NCBI GenBank assembly: GCA_029237825.1 | Contig: JAQZBQ010000010.1 | Coordinates: 1-64,000 of the forward strand | Direction: 5' to 3' | Length of the DNA stretch: 64,000 nt | Source: Bacteroidota bacterium | Lineage (GTDB): Bacteria > Bacteroidota > Bacteroidia > B-17B0 > Aurantibacillaceae | In this document: piece by piece, positions 52,164 to 61,437 of the stretch | Layout of the letters: each line of letters starts with the position of its first letter | How positions within the stretch are numbered: position 1 is the stretch's first letter | Notes under the pieces: model-generated | Seen by the model: only the letters and a program-made list of their open reading frames with translations | The model's database searches: none | Told to the model about the DNA's origin: nothing | Position numbers and translations under genes: made by a program

Positions 52164-53384
52164 TTAAGTTAACTTAAAATATTCCTTTGCTTTCATTGCA
52201 ATTTCATTGCCATAAGCCAGAGACGCAGTTGCCGCCGGGGAAGGAGAATTGATCACATGCATAGAATTACCATGATATTCAATTTTAAAATCATCGAGCA
52301 TATCACCTTCAGGCCCTAATGCCATGGCGCGGATACCGCAGCGGGCAGGCTCAATATCATCCATTTCTAAATCCGGGATCAGCTTCCGTAAACGGTTCAG
52401 GAAATACGTTTTACTGAACGCACCACGGTATTCATCCATACCAAAACGCCAGTGCTTACCGAAAAATTTCCAGGTTCCTTTAAAGCCAAAAGCTTCTAGT
52501 GTATCCCTGAAACTGAAAGCAGTTTTCTTGTATCCTTCCCGGGCAAAAACAAAAACAGCGTTCGGCCCACATTCTACTCCACCTTTAATCATTCGTGTGA
52601 AATGCACACCTAAAAACGGGAACTGCGGATTAGGAACAGGATAAATCAGGTTCTTTACCTTTTTACGTCCTTTTTCGGTGAGATCATAATAATCGCCACG
52701 GAAGCCAACAATGGCGGCATCCGTTTTTACCTTGTCTTTCCTGGTAATGCGGTCGGCCTGCAAGCCTGCACAAGAAATTAAATAGTTACAGTTAAATGTT
52801 CCCTTTTCGGTTTGCACATCGGTGGTGTCACCTTTCTTTTCGAAACCCGTTACCTTATGACCGGTTAAAACTTTACTTCCGTTGTTCTTTGCATGAATAA
52901 GTTCAACATATTTTCTCGCAACATCTGTGTAGTCAATGATCCCTGTACATGGAACCCATATTCCTGCAATCCCTTCACAATGCGGTTCAATTTCTTTAAT
53001 ACGTTTGGAGTCAATCATTTCTATTCCCTCCACTCCATTTGCCAAACCGTTTTTAAATACTTTGTTCATATGTGCGAGTTCACTTTCTTTGGTTGCAACA
53101 ATGATTTTACCGCAAAGGTCGTGGGGAATATTGTGCTCCTTTACAAATTCCATCAACTCACGTCTGCCGGCAACGCAATTGATTGCTTTATATGAACCGG
53201 GTTTGTAATAAATACCTGAATGAATTACCCCTGAATTATGACCGGTTTGATGGGAGGCCACTTCTTTTTCTTTCTCGAGAACGAGTATGGTTTTATTAGG
53301 ATTTTGAAGGGTGAGTTTATAGGCAGTTGCTAGTCCCACAATTCCCCCGCCTACTATAATTATATCGAAATGATTAGTGCTCAT
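52164..53384 (-). CDS. lhgO: L-2-hydroxyglutarate oxidase
   Basis: A 406-residue FAD enzyme of the DAO superfamily, oxidising L-2-hydroxyglutarate to 2-oxoglutarate. FAD motif IIVGGGIVGLATAYKL at the N-terminus, then the diagnostic HQTGHNSGVIHSGIYYKPGS and PNPQFPFLGVHFTRM. The frame continues upstream of ATG 53384 for 23 codons, but MSTNHFDIIIVGGG is the family-like beginning. Cytoplasmic or membrane-associated. Unlike the FAD enzyme at 144-1292, the substrate is well supported. Confidence 0.93.
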   Translation of the reverse strand: MSTNHFDIIIVGGGIVGLATAYKLTLQNPNKTILVLEKEKEVASHQTGHNSGVIHSGIYYKPGSYKAINCVAGRRELMEFVKEHNIPHDLCGKIIVATKESELAHMNKVFKNGLANGVEGIEMIDSKRIKEIEPHCEGIAGIWVPCTGIIDYTDVARKYVELIHAKNNGSKVLTGHKVTGFEKKGDTTDVQTEKGTFNCNYLISCAGLQADRITRKDKVKTDAAIVGFRGDYYDLTEKGRKKVKNLIYPVPNPQFPFLGVHFTRMIKGGVECGPNAVFVFAREGYKKTAFSFRDTLEAFGFKGTWKFFGKHWRFGMDEYRGAFSKTYFLNRLRKLIPDLEMDDIEPARCGIRAMALGPEGDMLDDFKIEYHGNSMHVINSPSPAATASLAYGNEIAMKAKEYFKLT

Positions 53385-53490
53385 TATAATAATTGTAAAT
53401 TTGTCAAATATAAGTTTTGTTGATTTAACCACAAAGGATGCGGTACATTTCAATTTGAGAGACTTACCAAACCTGAATTAACCTCATACC

Positions 53491-54102
53491 ATGAAAATAA
53501 TTTGTATCGGCCGTAATTATGCAGAGCACGCGAAAGAATTAAACAATGCCGTTCCAACAGAACCGGTATTTTTCATGAAACCGGACACGGCCTTGTTAAA
53601 GGACGGAGAACCGTTTTATTATCCTGATTTCACGAAAGACCTCCATCATGAAATTGAAATTGTTTTAAAAATTAATAAAGTGGGAAAGCATATCCGTGAA
53701 GAATTTGCTCATAAATATTATGATGAAATAGGTTTGGGTATTGACTTTACAGCCAGGGATTTACAAAACAAGGCGAAAGAAAAAGGTTTACCATGGGAAA
53801 AAGCAAAAGCATTTGATGGATCAGCGCCTATTGGGAAATTTGTTTCCAAAAATCTTTTTACAGATCCAAGCGGAATTGATTTCGAATTGAAAGTGAATGG
53901 CACTAACCGTCAGAAGGGGAATACAAAAGACCTTCTGTTTAGTTTCGATAAAATTATTTCTTACGTATCGCAATTTGTGACTCTAAAAGTTGGTGACCTT
54001 ATTTTTACCGGTACTCCTGAAGGTGTAGGAGCAGTGAACATTGGTGATAAACTTCAAGGTTATATCAAAAACGATTTGTTTCTTGAATTTGAGGTGAAGT
54101 AA
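53491..54102 (+). CDS. Fumarylacetoacetate hydrolase family protein
   Basis: A 203-residue FAH-fold hydrolase/isomerase beginning MKIICIGRNYAEHAKEL. The metal ligands are in HHEIEIVLKINK (ExE) and IGLGIDFTARD (Asp); VGDLIFTGTPEGVG is the conserved C-terminal loop. The length is that of the small oxaloacetate decarboxylase/acylpyruvase (FAHD1/YcgM) subgroup. It is divergent from lhgO with 106 nt between starts, so the two may share a regulatory region in dicarboxylate metabolism (inference). Confidence 0.9.
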   Translation: MKIICIGRNYAEHAKELNNAVPTEPVFFMKPDTALLKDGEPFYYPDFTKDLHHEIEIVLKINKVGKHIREEFAHKYYDEIGLGIDFTARDLQNKAKEKGLPWEKAKAFDGSAPIGKFVSKNLFTDPSGIDFELKVNGTNRQKGNTKDLLFSFDKIISYVSQFVTLKVGDLIFTGTPEGVGAVNIGDKLQGYIKNDLFLEFEVK

Positions 54103-54347
54103 TTTGTTTGAAAATAAAATGGACCTATCCGTTTTTATTCAACTTCACATTTAATTATAGAAAAGTAGGAACCCACTTTTACTTCTTTCCGGGTTGCAAT
54201 GACAAAAAAGATATTTGATTTAATTAATTGTTAAACAGGCAAAGAATATAAAGTGACTTCAAGAATATTTTATAATGTTATTCATGCGAGTGCATTGTAC
54301 ATTGATTAAACTTTAATGTAACTTTACATGACCTTAAAATTTTTGCT

Positions 54348-55352
54348 ATGAAAAAAATAAATGTTGCTATCAATGGATTCGGACGAATTGGGCGTGTGTT
54401 TTTCAGGTGTGCCTTTAATCATCCCGATATAAACATCGTCGCTATCAATGACATTACCGATTCTGCTACTTTAGCGCACCTGTTAAAGTACGATTCGGTC
54501 CACCGCCGTTTCCCCGGCGAGATTACACATGATGCAACCCATATCTTTGTGAATGGTAAAGAAGTTAAAATATTTGCCTCAAAAGATCCGGAAGAACTCC
54601 CATGGAAAGACCTTGCGATTGATGTAGTTATTGAATCAACCGGTTTATTCCTGGATAAAAAATCAGCCCAGAAGCATTTAAATGCCGGAGCAAAAAAAAT
54701 CATATTATCAGCGCCTGCAAAAGATGATGATATCAGAACCATTGTTATGGGTGTTAACGACGAACAACTCACAGCGGGCGATACCATTGTTTCAAACGCG
54801 TCGTGCACAACAAACTGCGCATCGCCAATGCTTAAGGTGTTAAAACAATGGGGAATTGAGGAAGCGTATGTAACCACGGTTCACTCCTATACAGGAGATC
54901 AGCGTTTACATGATGCGCCCCATAAAGATTTACGACGAGCGCGTGCTGCGGCCATGAGCATCATTCCAACCAGTACTGGTGCCGCAAAAGCCCTTGGAAA
55001 AATATTCCCTGACCTGGAAGATAAATTGGGCGGCTGTGGGATGCGTGTACCGGTGCCTGACGGCTCCTTAACTGATATTACATGCGTTTTAACGGATTAT
55101 CCGAGTGTGGAACAAATCAATAGCGCTTTCAAGGAAGCTTCGGAAAACGATTTAAGAGGAATTCTTGAATATTCTGAAGATCCGCTTGTATCAGTAGATG
55201 TCATTGGAAATCCGCATTCGGTTGTTTTTGATTCGGATTTTACCAGCGTGGTAGGAAATCTCGTAAAAGTAATTGGTTGGTACGACAATGAATACGGCTA
55301 TAGCAACCGACTGGTAGATCTGCTTTTAAAGATGCAGCAGTTGAAAGCATAA
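54348..55352 (+). CDS. gapA: Glyceraldehyde-3-phosphate dehydrogenase
   Basis: A 334-residue type I GAPDH. NAD motif NGFGRIGRVFFR, active-site Cys in SNASCTTNCASPML, the phosphate-binding SYTGDQRLHD and RAAAMSIIPTSTGAAKA, and a C-terminal WYDNEYGYSNR. It works in glycolysis or gluconeogenesis. The box AATTTTTG (54338-54345), with one mismatch to the -7 consensus, ends 2 nt before the ATG. Confidence 0.95.
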   Translation: MKKINVAINGFGRIGRVFFRCAFNHPDINIVAINDITDSATLAHLLKYDSVHRRFPGEITHDATHIFVNGKEVKIFASKDPEELPWKDLAIDVVIESTGLFLDKKSAQKHLNAGAKKIILSAPAKDDDIRTIVMGVNDEQLTAGDTIVSNASCTTNCASPMLKVLKQWGIEEAYVTTVHSYTGDQRLHDAPHKDLRRARAAAMSIIPTSTGAAKALGKIFPDLEDKLGGCGMRVPVPDGSLTDITCVLTDYPSVEQINSAFKEASENDLRGILEYSEDPLVSVDVIGNPHSVVFDSDFTSVVGNLVKVIGWYDNEYGYSNRLVDLLLKMQQLKA

Positions 55353-55498
55353 TTCAACACGCAGTTTTTTTTAAATTCTTACTTCATATTTTGGACTTAA
55401 CAGAGTAAATTGCCGCTTGTCAGCGATTTAACTTTTTTTGTCACCTTTTCGAAGACCAGCGTTATAATCTTCATTATTTTCGATTTATCAAAATCTAT

Positions 55499-58237
55499 AT
55501 GAAGAGATTATTACTCTGTTTATGTTTACTTAGTTCAATCTCCTCAATTAGCCAGAAGCTGAATGTTTCAGGCAACCTTCAAGACACAGTTTCCAAGTCG
55601 CCTTTACCAAATGCCATCATTATGGCTATAAAATTGATGGATTCAACCCTGGTAGAATTTACCAGATCGGATGACCAAGGCTTTTTTAAACTGAAACCAA
55701 TACCTGTGGATACGTACCAGGTTATCATATCTCATCCCAAATTTGCTGATATGGGATATTTTATTTTTGGCGATCTGAAGAATCTGAATTATGATTTTGG
55801 AAAAATCATTCTGCAACCAAAAAATGTGTCGTTAGAAGAAGTGACCATTTTTGCATTTAAAGATCCTGTTTACTATAAAGGCGATACCCTGGTGTATACC
55901 GCCGATTCCTTTAAAACGCGTGCAAATGCCACGGTAGAAGACCTTTTGAAAAAGTTACCGGGTTTGAAAGTGGATAAAGATGGCAAAATCACATCCCAGG
56001 GAAAAGCCGTTGATAAAGTTTTAGTAGATGGGGATGAATTTTTTGGAGGCGATCCGACCGTGGCAACCAAAAACTTAAATGCCAGTGCAATTGAATCTGT
56101 GCAGGTATATGAAAAGAAAAGTGATGATGTGGCCAATTCGAGTACAGGGGAAGAAACACTAAAAATTTTAAATCTTAAATTAAAAGACGAAGCGAAAAAA
56201 GGTTATTTCGGGAAGTTAAGTGGTGGCAGTGACTTTCAGAAGTTTTATGAGGGAGAAGCACTTGGAAATTATTTTAAGAAGAAATTAAAAGTGTCTGTTT
56301 TCGGGCTGGCAAGTAACACACCTAACTCGAGTTTTGGCTGGGATGATGTTTTTAAATATGGACTGAACAATGAATTTAGTCGGGGTGAGAACGAGGATGG
56401 GGACATGTACATGTCCTACACGAGCAGTCAGCCACAAGGGATTCCGCGAACCCTCAAAACAGGATTTTATTATAATGACCGGATTTTTAAAAACACCAAG
56501 CTGAACTTAAATTATTCTTATAACAATAGTTTGGTTCAATCTCAGAGCACTAAAAGGTCGCAATATTTTTTAGAAGATACCAGTTACACCACGACAAACG
56601 TTACCGAATCAGTCACAAAAAACGAGGCCCACGCTATTAATATCGGGATTGAACAAAAGATTGATTCACTCACCGACTTAACTTTAAACACAAGAATTAA
56701 ATTTATTAATTCAGGCCTATCCAGTAAGGATGAAACGGATTTTTTAAGCGCAAATCAATTAAAAACACGTAACACTGCGATTCAAAATAATACTAAAAAT
56801 GAAGGATTTGATATGACGAATAGCGTTAAGTTAATTCGCAAATTCATGAAGAAGGACAGGGTTCTCACTTTAACGTATAACAATTCCGTTTCAGAAACCA
56901 GAAGCGATGGTGTATTGGAAACAGATAATTTTTCTTACCTCGATTCTTCCGAGTTTTTAAATTCGGTAAACCAAAGAAAAGAAGGATTTAATACCAACCA
57001 GAATCATATAGCCGGATTGGCCTTTATTGAACCCATTACAAAAAAAATAAAAGTAGAAACATCTTACGATTACATGTATTATTCCAGTAAACAGGATAAG
57101 AAAGCTTTGAATAACGTAAATGGCGAATACAACCAGGTGGATTCAACGTTTACTAACAATTTTATAAATATTAAGCAGATTAATCGTGCCGGATTAAAAT
57201 TCATTTACGAGAGTAAGAAAATGCGAGTGGCAATTGGTTCTAAAGTTCGTAACGTGTACGTTAATAACAACAACATTTTTAAAGCACAGCAGGTCACCCA
57301 AAATTTTAATAATATCCTTCCGTTTGCTACGTACCGGTATAAGTTTTCTGATAATAAATCATTAAATGTTAAATATTGGACCAGTTCAGTGAATCCTACC
57401 ATTAGCCAGTTGCAGCCCGTACGGGATAATACAAATCCAAACTTTATCAATATCGGTAACCCTAACCTTTTGCCAACCTTAACGCATCAGGTCGACCTGA
57501 ATTATAATTCCTGGAAATCAGTCAGTGGGAAATATACCTGGTTGGGAATGACATATATGTACACCGATAATGACATGTCAACTGCGACGACTTATGACAC
57601 TATCGGACGAACTGTTTCACAGGCTATAAACGTGAATGGCAATTTTAGCTTGAATGGCTACATTGGAACAAGCCTTCCATTCTTTTCAAAAAAACTCGAA
57701 ATCGGGCCAAACGTGAATGCATCCTACTCCAGCAATAAAACACTGATCAATGCCGAGCAAAATATTACGAAAGATTTAAGAAGTTCGGTCAATTTAAACA
57801 TACGCCTTGATATGGATAAAATTGAAGCGGGCATCAATGGAACCTATGCTTACAACCAGGCGGTTTCAACCCTAAACAACAGCAGTAATAAACCCTATAC
57901 GTCACAAACCTTATACGGATATATTAACTTAAAACTTCCACTGAAATTTGCGCTTGGCTCAGACGCCAACTATACCATTAATGCTAACCGAACCAGTGGA
58001 TACAATATCAATTACCTCGTCTGGAACGCGTCTGTTTCAAAAACATTCGGCAAGAAAGAGAATTTTATTCTTGGGGCTTACGCCTATGATATCCTCAACC
58101 AAAATATCAGCGTTGACCGTGATATCACAAGCAATGTTGTAACTGATATTAAAACCAATATCATATCCCGTTATTTCTTACTTAAAGCAACACTTAAATT
58201 CAACAGTAATAAAACCAAGGAAGAAGATGAATATTAA
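55499..58237 (+). CDS. TonB-dependent receptor-like outer-membrane beta-barrel protein
   Basis: A 912-residue outer-membrane protein. Signal peptide at 1-19 (LLLCLCLLSSISSISQ), a carboxypeptidase-regulatory/CNA-B domain (about 22-105), a plug-like domain (about 130-235: VEDLLKKLPGLKVDKDGKI, KVLVDGDEFFGGDP), then the OMP_b-brl barrel (about 240-912). No typical TonB box is obvious. It pairs with the GLPGLI gene, which overlaps its end by 11 nt; this pairing is frequent in Bacteroidota. Substrate unknown. Confidence 0.93.
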   Translation: MKRLLLCLCLLSSISSISQKLNVSGNLQDTVSKSPLPNAIIMAIKLMDSTLVEFTRSDDQGFFKLKPIPVDTYQVIISHPKFADMGYFIFGDLKNLNYDFGKIILQPKNVSLEEVTIFAFKDPVYYKGDTLVYTADSFKTRANATVEDLLKKLPGLKVDKDGKITSQGKAVDKVLVDGDEFFGGDPTVATKNLNASAIESVQVYEKKSDDVANSSTGEETLKILNLKLKDEAKKGYFGKLSGGSDFQKFYEGEALGNYFKKKLKVSVFGLASNTPNSSFGWDDVFKYGLNNEFSRGENEDGDMYMSYTSSQPQGIPRTLKTGFYYNDRIFKNTKLNLNYSYNNSLVQSQSTKRSQYFLEDTSYTTTNVTESVTKNEAHAINIGIEQKIDSLTDLTLNTRIKFINSGLSSKDETDFLSANQLKTRNTAIQNNTKNEGFDMTNSVKLIRKFMKKDRVLTLTYNNSVSETRSDGVLETDNFSYLDSSEFLNSVNQRKEGFNTNQNHIAGLAFIEPITKKIKVETSYDYMYYSSKQDKKALNNVNGEYNQVDSTFTNNFINIKQINRAGLKFIYESKKMRVAIGSKVRNVYVNNNNIFKAQQVTQNFNNILPFATYRYKFSDNKSLNVKYWTSSVNPTISQLQPVRDNTNPNFINIGNPNLLPTLTHQVDLNYNSWKSVSGKYTWLGMTYMYTDNDMSTATTYDTIGRTVSQAINVNGNFSLNGYIGTSLPFFSKKLEIGPNVNASYSSNKTLINAEQNITKDLRSSVNLNIRLDMDKIEAGINGTYAYNQAVSTLNNSSNKPYTSQTLYGYINLKLPLKFALGSDANYTINANRTSGYNINYLVWNASVSKTFGKKENFILGAYAYDILNQNISVDRDITSNVVTDIKTNIISRYFLLKATLKFNSNKTKEEDEY

Positions 58238-58955
58238 ATTTTCACTCATATTGGTTTTTTGCTGTTGGTTGATTCCAAAGTTATCGTTCACGCAAATTTC
58301 ATACGGCAAAATAACTTATGAACGCAAAACAAATTTGTATAAGAAATTTAAAAATAATGGTGATGTAAAAGAATGGCTAAAAGAAGAGGATAAAAACAAA
58401 ATTGATGTATTTGAATTATTTTTCAATGATTCACTCTCTGCATTCAAACCACAGGAAAGTGACCTTGTTGAACGAATGAGTTGGGCAACGACCAAAAATA
58501 TGGTTTACCAGAATCACGTAACCGGAAAACGTTTTACTGAAAAGAAAATTTGGGGAGAAACTTTTTTAATGGTAGATACCATACGGACATTTAAATGGAA
58601 AATAACAGACAGTAAGCGTACCGTATGTGGGTATCAATGCCGTAAGGCGATCTGGGAGGCAAATGATTCCACACGGATTTATGCATGGTTTTGCACAGAA
58701 TTGGTTCCATCAATCGGCCCGGAAAGCTTTGTAGGTTTGCCTGGAACTATACTGGGCCTGGCTACAGAGGACGGAGGTATTATTTATTTTGCCAAAACCA
58801 TTGAAGTTGTGAAACCGGAACTGCAAGTGTTGCTCCCAAAAAAATCAAAACAAAAAATTTATAAAACGGGTGAATTAAAAGAACAAATTGCCAAACAATA
58901 TGGAAAAGAAAAATGGGGCAAGATTATGTTATATAATAACTTTGAAATATGGTAG
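58227..58955 (+). CDS. GLPGLI family protein
   Basis: A 242-residue exported protein named for its motif: GLPGTILGLATEDGG is the GLPGLI signature near residues 172-186. Signal peptide MNIKFSLILVFCCWLIPKLSFT. It starts within the end of the barrel gene (11-nt overlap), so the two are translationally coupled. The motif FKITDSKR..CGYQCRKA (two Cys) precedes the GLPG segment. Probably periplasmic and partnering the barrel; molecular role unknown. Confidence 0.93.
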   Translation: MNIKFSLILVFCCWLIPKLSFTQISYGKITYERKTNLYKKFKNNGDVKEWLKEEDKNKIDVFELFFNDSLSAFKPQESDLVERMSWATTKNMVYQNHVTGKRFTEKKIWGETFLMVDTIRTFKWKITDSKRTVCGYQCRKAIWEANDSTRIYAWFCTELVPSIGPESFVGLPGTILGLATEDGGIIYFAKTIEVVKPELQVLLPKKSKQKIYKTGELKEQIAKQYGKEKWGKIMLYNNFEIW

Positions 58956-59020
58956 TTGCTTAAGCCTTATACATATCCTTTTCCCGCACCTTAATCTGCT
59001 TGTTATTTGGTTTCTTTTTT

Positions 59021-59028
59021 TAAATTTG
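59021..59028 (+). promoter_or_regulatory. -7 box TAAATTTG
   Basis: Perfect TAnnTTTG, 5 nt before ATG 59034, with a TTG at 59000-59002 (18-nt spacing). Confidence 0.65.
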
Positions 59029-59033
59029 TGTGG

Positions 59034-60083
59034 ATGGCCAAAGTGTTATACATAATCTGTTTGACCTTTTTTTTCACCCAAGCGTTTAGTCAGTTGGTGG
59101 CCGACGCGGGTCCGGATCAAACAGGTTGCTATAATGGCAGTTTAACCATCGGTGGATCACCAAGTGCTACAGGAGGAAATCCTCCCTATAAATACCAGTG
59201 GCAGCCGGCAACCTATTTGAGTTCAAGCACAGTCGCCAATCCGGTTATTTCAGGTTTAACCTCCGGGATAACTTATACCCTTACTGTTACTGACAAAGAC
59301 ACCAATATTGTTTCCAATACCGTTACTATTAACCTCGATAATATTCATACGTTTAACGCCGGTATTGATACAGGATACTGTTTTGGGCAAAGTTCCGGAG
59401 TTTATATCGGCGCTCCACAAAATAGTAATTTGTATCATTCATTTAGTTGGCAACCTGCTGCAGGACTCGATAACCCAAATTCTCCCAAACCTTTAGCCCA
59501 ACCGTTAATCAGTACCGTATATACACTCACTGTTTCAGACGGAATTTGTCCGGATAATATTACTACCGTTAAGGTTTCATCGTTTGGACCTCCTGACGTA
59601 TACGCTGGTGCTGACACCACCATTGATGAAGGAGCTACAATTACCTTGCATGGGTCTGGGGGCGTAACATATTGGTGGCAACCCGATAACCGGATTAAAT
59701 ATATGTCTTCTGCAAACCCTGATGTTTGGCCAATCACAACCACAACCTACCTGTTATATTGCACAGACCAGCACGGATGCGGTGCAAGTGACGAAGTAAC
59801 CGTAAACGTCATTCCAGGCGATATGCTTCATTTTTACAGCGCCTTCACTCCCAACAGTGATGGTGATAATGATTTCTTCTACATCGGAAACCTCGAAAAA
59901 TATCCTGATAACAATTTAAAAATATACAATCGTTATGGCAAGATGATTTACAGCGCCACAAATTATGATAATACCTGGAATGGTACCTATTTAGGAAACT
60001 TACTTCCTACAGGAACGTATTTTTATGTGCTTAATGATGGAAAAGACCAATTACATAAGGGCACGGTTACCATTTTAAGGTGA
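59034..60083 (+). CDS. Secreted protein with CHU_C (gliding motility) C-terminal domain
   Basis: A 349-residue protein. ATG 59034 is favoured over an upstream in-frame start (59007) by the -7 box between them. Signal peptide MAKVLYIICLTFFFTQAFS. Three Ig/PKD-like units follow (DAGPDQTGCYNGSLTIGG; GIDTGYCFGQSSGVYIG; GADTTIDEGATITLHGSGG, about residues 22-255). The type-B sorting domain is at about 263-349 (FTPNSDGDNDFFYIGN, YNRYGKMIYSA, TGTYFYVL). A small relative of the 2040-residue adhesin; exported by T9SS. Confidence 0.9.
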   Translation: MAKVLYIICLTFFFTQAFSQLVADAGPDQTGCYNGSLTIGGSPSATGGNPPYKYQWQPATYLSSSTVANPVISGLTSGITYTLTVTDKDTNIVSNTVTINLDNIHTFNAGIDTGYCFGQSSGVYIGAPQNSNLYHSFSWQPAAGLDNPNSPKPLAQPLISTVYTLTVSDGICPDNITTVKVSSFGPPDVYAGADTTIDEGATITLHGSGGVTYWWQPDNRIKYMSSANPDVWPITTTTYLLYCTDQHGCGASDEVTVNVIPGDMLHFYSAFTPNSDGDNDFFYIGNLEKYPDNNLKIYNRYGKMIYSATNYDNTWNGTYLGNLLPTGTYFYVLNDGKDQLHKGTVTILR

Positions 60084-60163
60084 CTTAAGTTTATTTTTCC
60101 TTAAATTTTTGTATGCTACATTTTGTAGCATTCTTTTTTAACAGGCTGAGCTATTTTTGTATA

Positions 60164-60414
60164 ATGGATTTCAAAGCATTTTCGAAACTTAGTCTGCATG
60201 GCAGAGCGGCAATTGTATTTGGCGAGGGCGACTATGTTGCATCTATTAAAGAATATTCTTTTCTATTAAACTGTTTATTGTAGATGACACGTTCATCGAA
60301 GTCTTTTACAACATTCACAGCAATGAACTCGAAGATATCGCGGTTCTGGAACCTGATGATAGAAGACTGAGTGCTTACAGTCATGGTATTGATATACAGG
60401 ATTTGTTCAAATAA
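60164..60414 (+). pseudogene. Frameshifted small gene
   Basis: Frame 1 from ATG 60164 encodes MDFKAFSKLSLHGRAAIVFGE... to TAG 60281-60283. The sequence continues in the +2 frame from about 60265 (LFIVDDTFIEVFYN) to TAA 60412. Together the two frames give an approximately 82-residue protein of a small Bacteroidota family (N-terminal SLKERAAIVFxEG, then FxIxxxFIEVxYN, ending with L.DLF), known to me only from pattern. A one-base deletion near 60265-60272 explains the break. It could also be a sequencing error. Confidence 0.6.
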
Positions 60415-60572
60415 GTCTGTGATATCCTCATACACCAATCGATATAATTTCCCGGGCTATTAAATTTAGAATCTTACCGAAAATAAGAAATAGAGGCACG
60501 TTTGCGGCGATACCTTTGAAATTAATTCGCATAATAACTAAAACCATTAGTCTCACTTAAATATAAGAAACT

Positions 60573-61187
60573 ATGAGATCTCTATTTATCACGATTCCAG
60601 CAGCGTTAATTATTCACGTTGCACACGCACAAAACGGCCCTGCACCTATTACAGTAAATACCAGCACAGTCGTTACCGTATCACCATCTTACACTCAACC
60701 GGTTGTTGCAGCCGACCCGACTGCTGGTGAACGCATCATGGATTTTAAAAGTGTTTACGAAGCGGCAACATTGGAAGAAGAAGTTCAAACTGCAACTGAA
60801 CGGTTTCTACTTTCAAAGTCTCAACAGGAAGTTTGGTATACCGCAGCCTTTGACCGAAGAATTGCAGAAAAACAAATTTATGATAAACTGAGTGCCAACA
60901 CTCCGGATTACAGTAAAGAAGGAGGATATAAAGCCTTACGTATGGCGCAAAATGCATTTTATGAAACCATCATCGGGTACCTTACTCCTGCTCAAAAACA
61001 ATCACTGGAAATGGATCGTGTTATCAGAACGGAGAAACAAAGAAGGCTTGCATTGTTACCGCCACCGCCTCCACCAGCGCCAACAGTAACTGTTGCTCCG
61101 GTAGATTCTACATCAATAAAAGAAGCGGAAAAACTAAAAGCGCCGGCAAAAAAATCGAAAAAGAAAAAGAAACCGGCAGGTTCCTGA
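60573..61187 (+). CDS. Exported protein of unknown function, 204 aa
   Basis: A 204-residue protein with a signal peptide (residues 1-19, LFITIPAALIIHVAHA). The middle (about 50-150) is helical and charged (AATLEEEVQTATERFLLSKSQ, LTPAQKQSLEMDRV), resembling Spy/LTXXQ-type periplasmic proteins in its repeated helix and LTPAQ. A Pro/Val linker and a Lys-rich tail (KAPAKKSKKKKKPAGS) end it. It may bind the cell wall or nucleic acid. Function unknown. Confidence 0.7.
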   Translation: MRSLFITIPAALIIHVAHAQNGPAPITVNTSTVVTVSPSYTQPVVAADPTAGERIMDFKSVYEAATLEEEVQTATERFLLSKSQQEVWYTAAFDRRIAEKQIYDKLSANTPDYSKEGGYKALRMAQNAFYETIIGYLTPAQKQSLEMDRVIRTEKQRRLALLPPPPPPAPTVTVAPVDSTSIKEAEKLKAPAKKSKKKKKPAGS

Positions 61188-61204
61188 TAGTAAAAACGTA
61201 TTAA

Positions 61205-61277
61205 GATTTAAGGAAGGTAGGAAATCTCGAACCAAGGCTAACTCAGGACTGGTAATAAATGCTACCTACCTTAAATC
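61205..61277. terminator. Inverted repeat between convergent genes
   Basis: Arms GATTTAAGGAAGGTAGG (61205-61221) and GCTACCTACCTTAAATC (61261-61277) pair at 15 of 17 positions with a 39-nt loop. It may be a bidirectional terminator between the plus-strand gene ending at 61187 and the minus-strand gene ending at 61356. Confidence 0.5.
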
Positions 61278-61278
61278 A

Positions 61279-61437
61279 TTAGTTCGCGACGATCATAATC
61301 AGAATAATAAAGAGCACGGCAATTAAGAATGCTGCCGGATGAGCAAAATTTATGGTCATTCCCAGTGAAGGAATGCGCTTAGGAACAAAAAGTCTTTTAT
61401 CTTTTTGGTTAAAATCCCTTTCAAATCGGGTTTGCCA
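61279..61437 (-). pseudogene. DUF5808-like fragment
   Basis: In the frame +2 to the OmpA gene, an open stretch of 52 codons (61437 to 61282, TAA at 61279-61281) encodes WQTRFERDFNQKDK, then RLFVPKRIPSLGMTINFAHP and a membrane helix (AFLIAVLFIILIMIV). The block RLFVPKR-x-GMTINFAHP matches the DUF5808 pattern as I recall it. It has no start codon of its own except an internal ATG at 61359, whose ATGA overlaps the OmpA stop and would give a 26-residue single-TM peptide. Confidence 0.5.

Noticed and set aside
60232-60438. A 68-codon minus-strand ORF
   Set aside because: It is the antisense shadow of the frameshifted plus-strand gene at 60164-60414.
61201-61360. tRNA or rRNA genes in this or other gene-free stretches
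   Set aside because: No stretch with a conserved T-arm (GGTTCGAATCC-like) plus acceptor pairing was seen.
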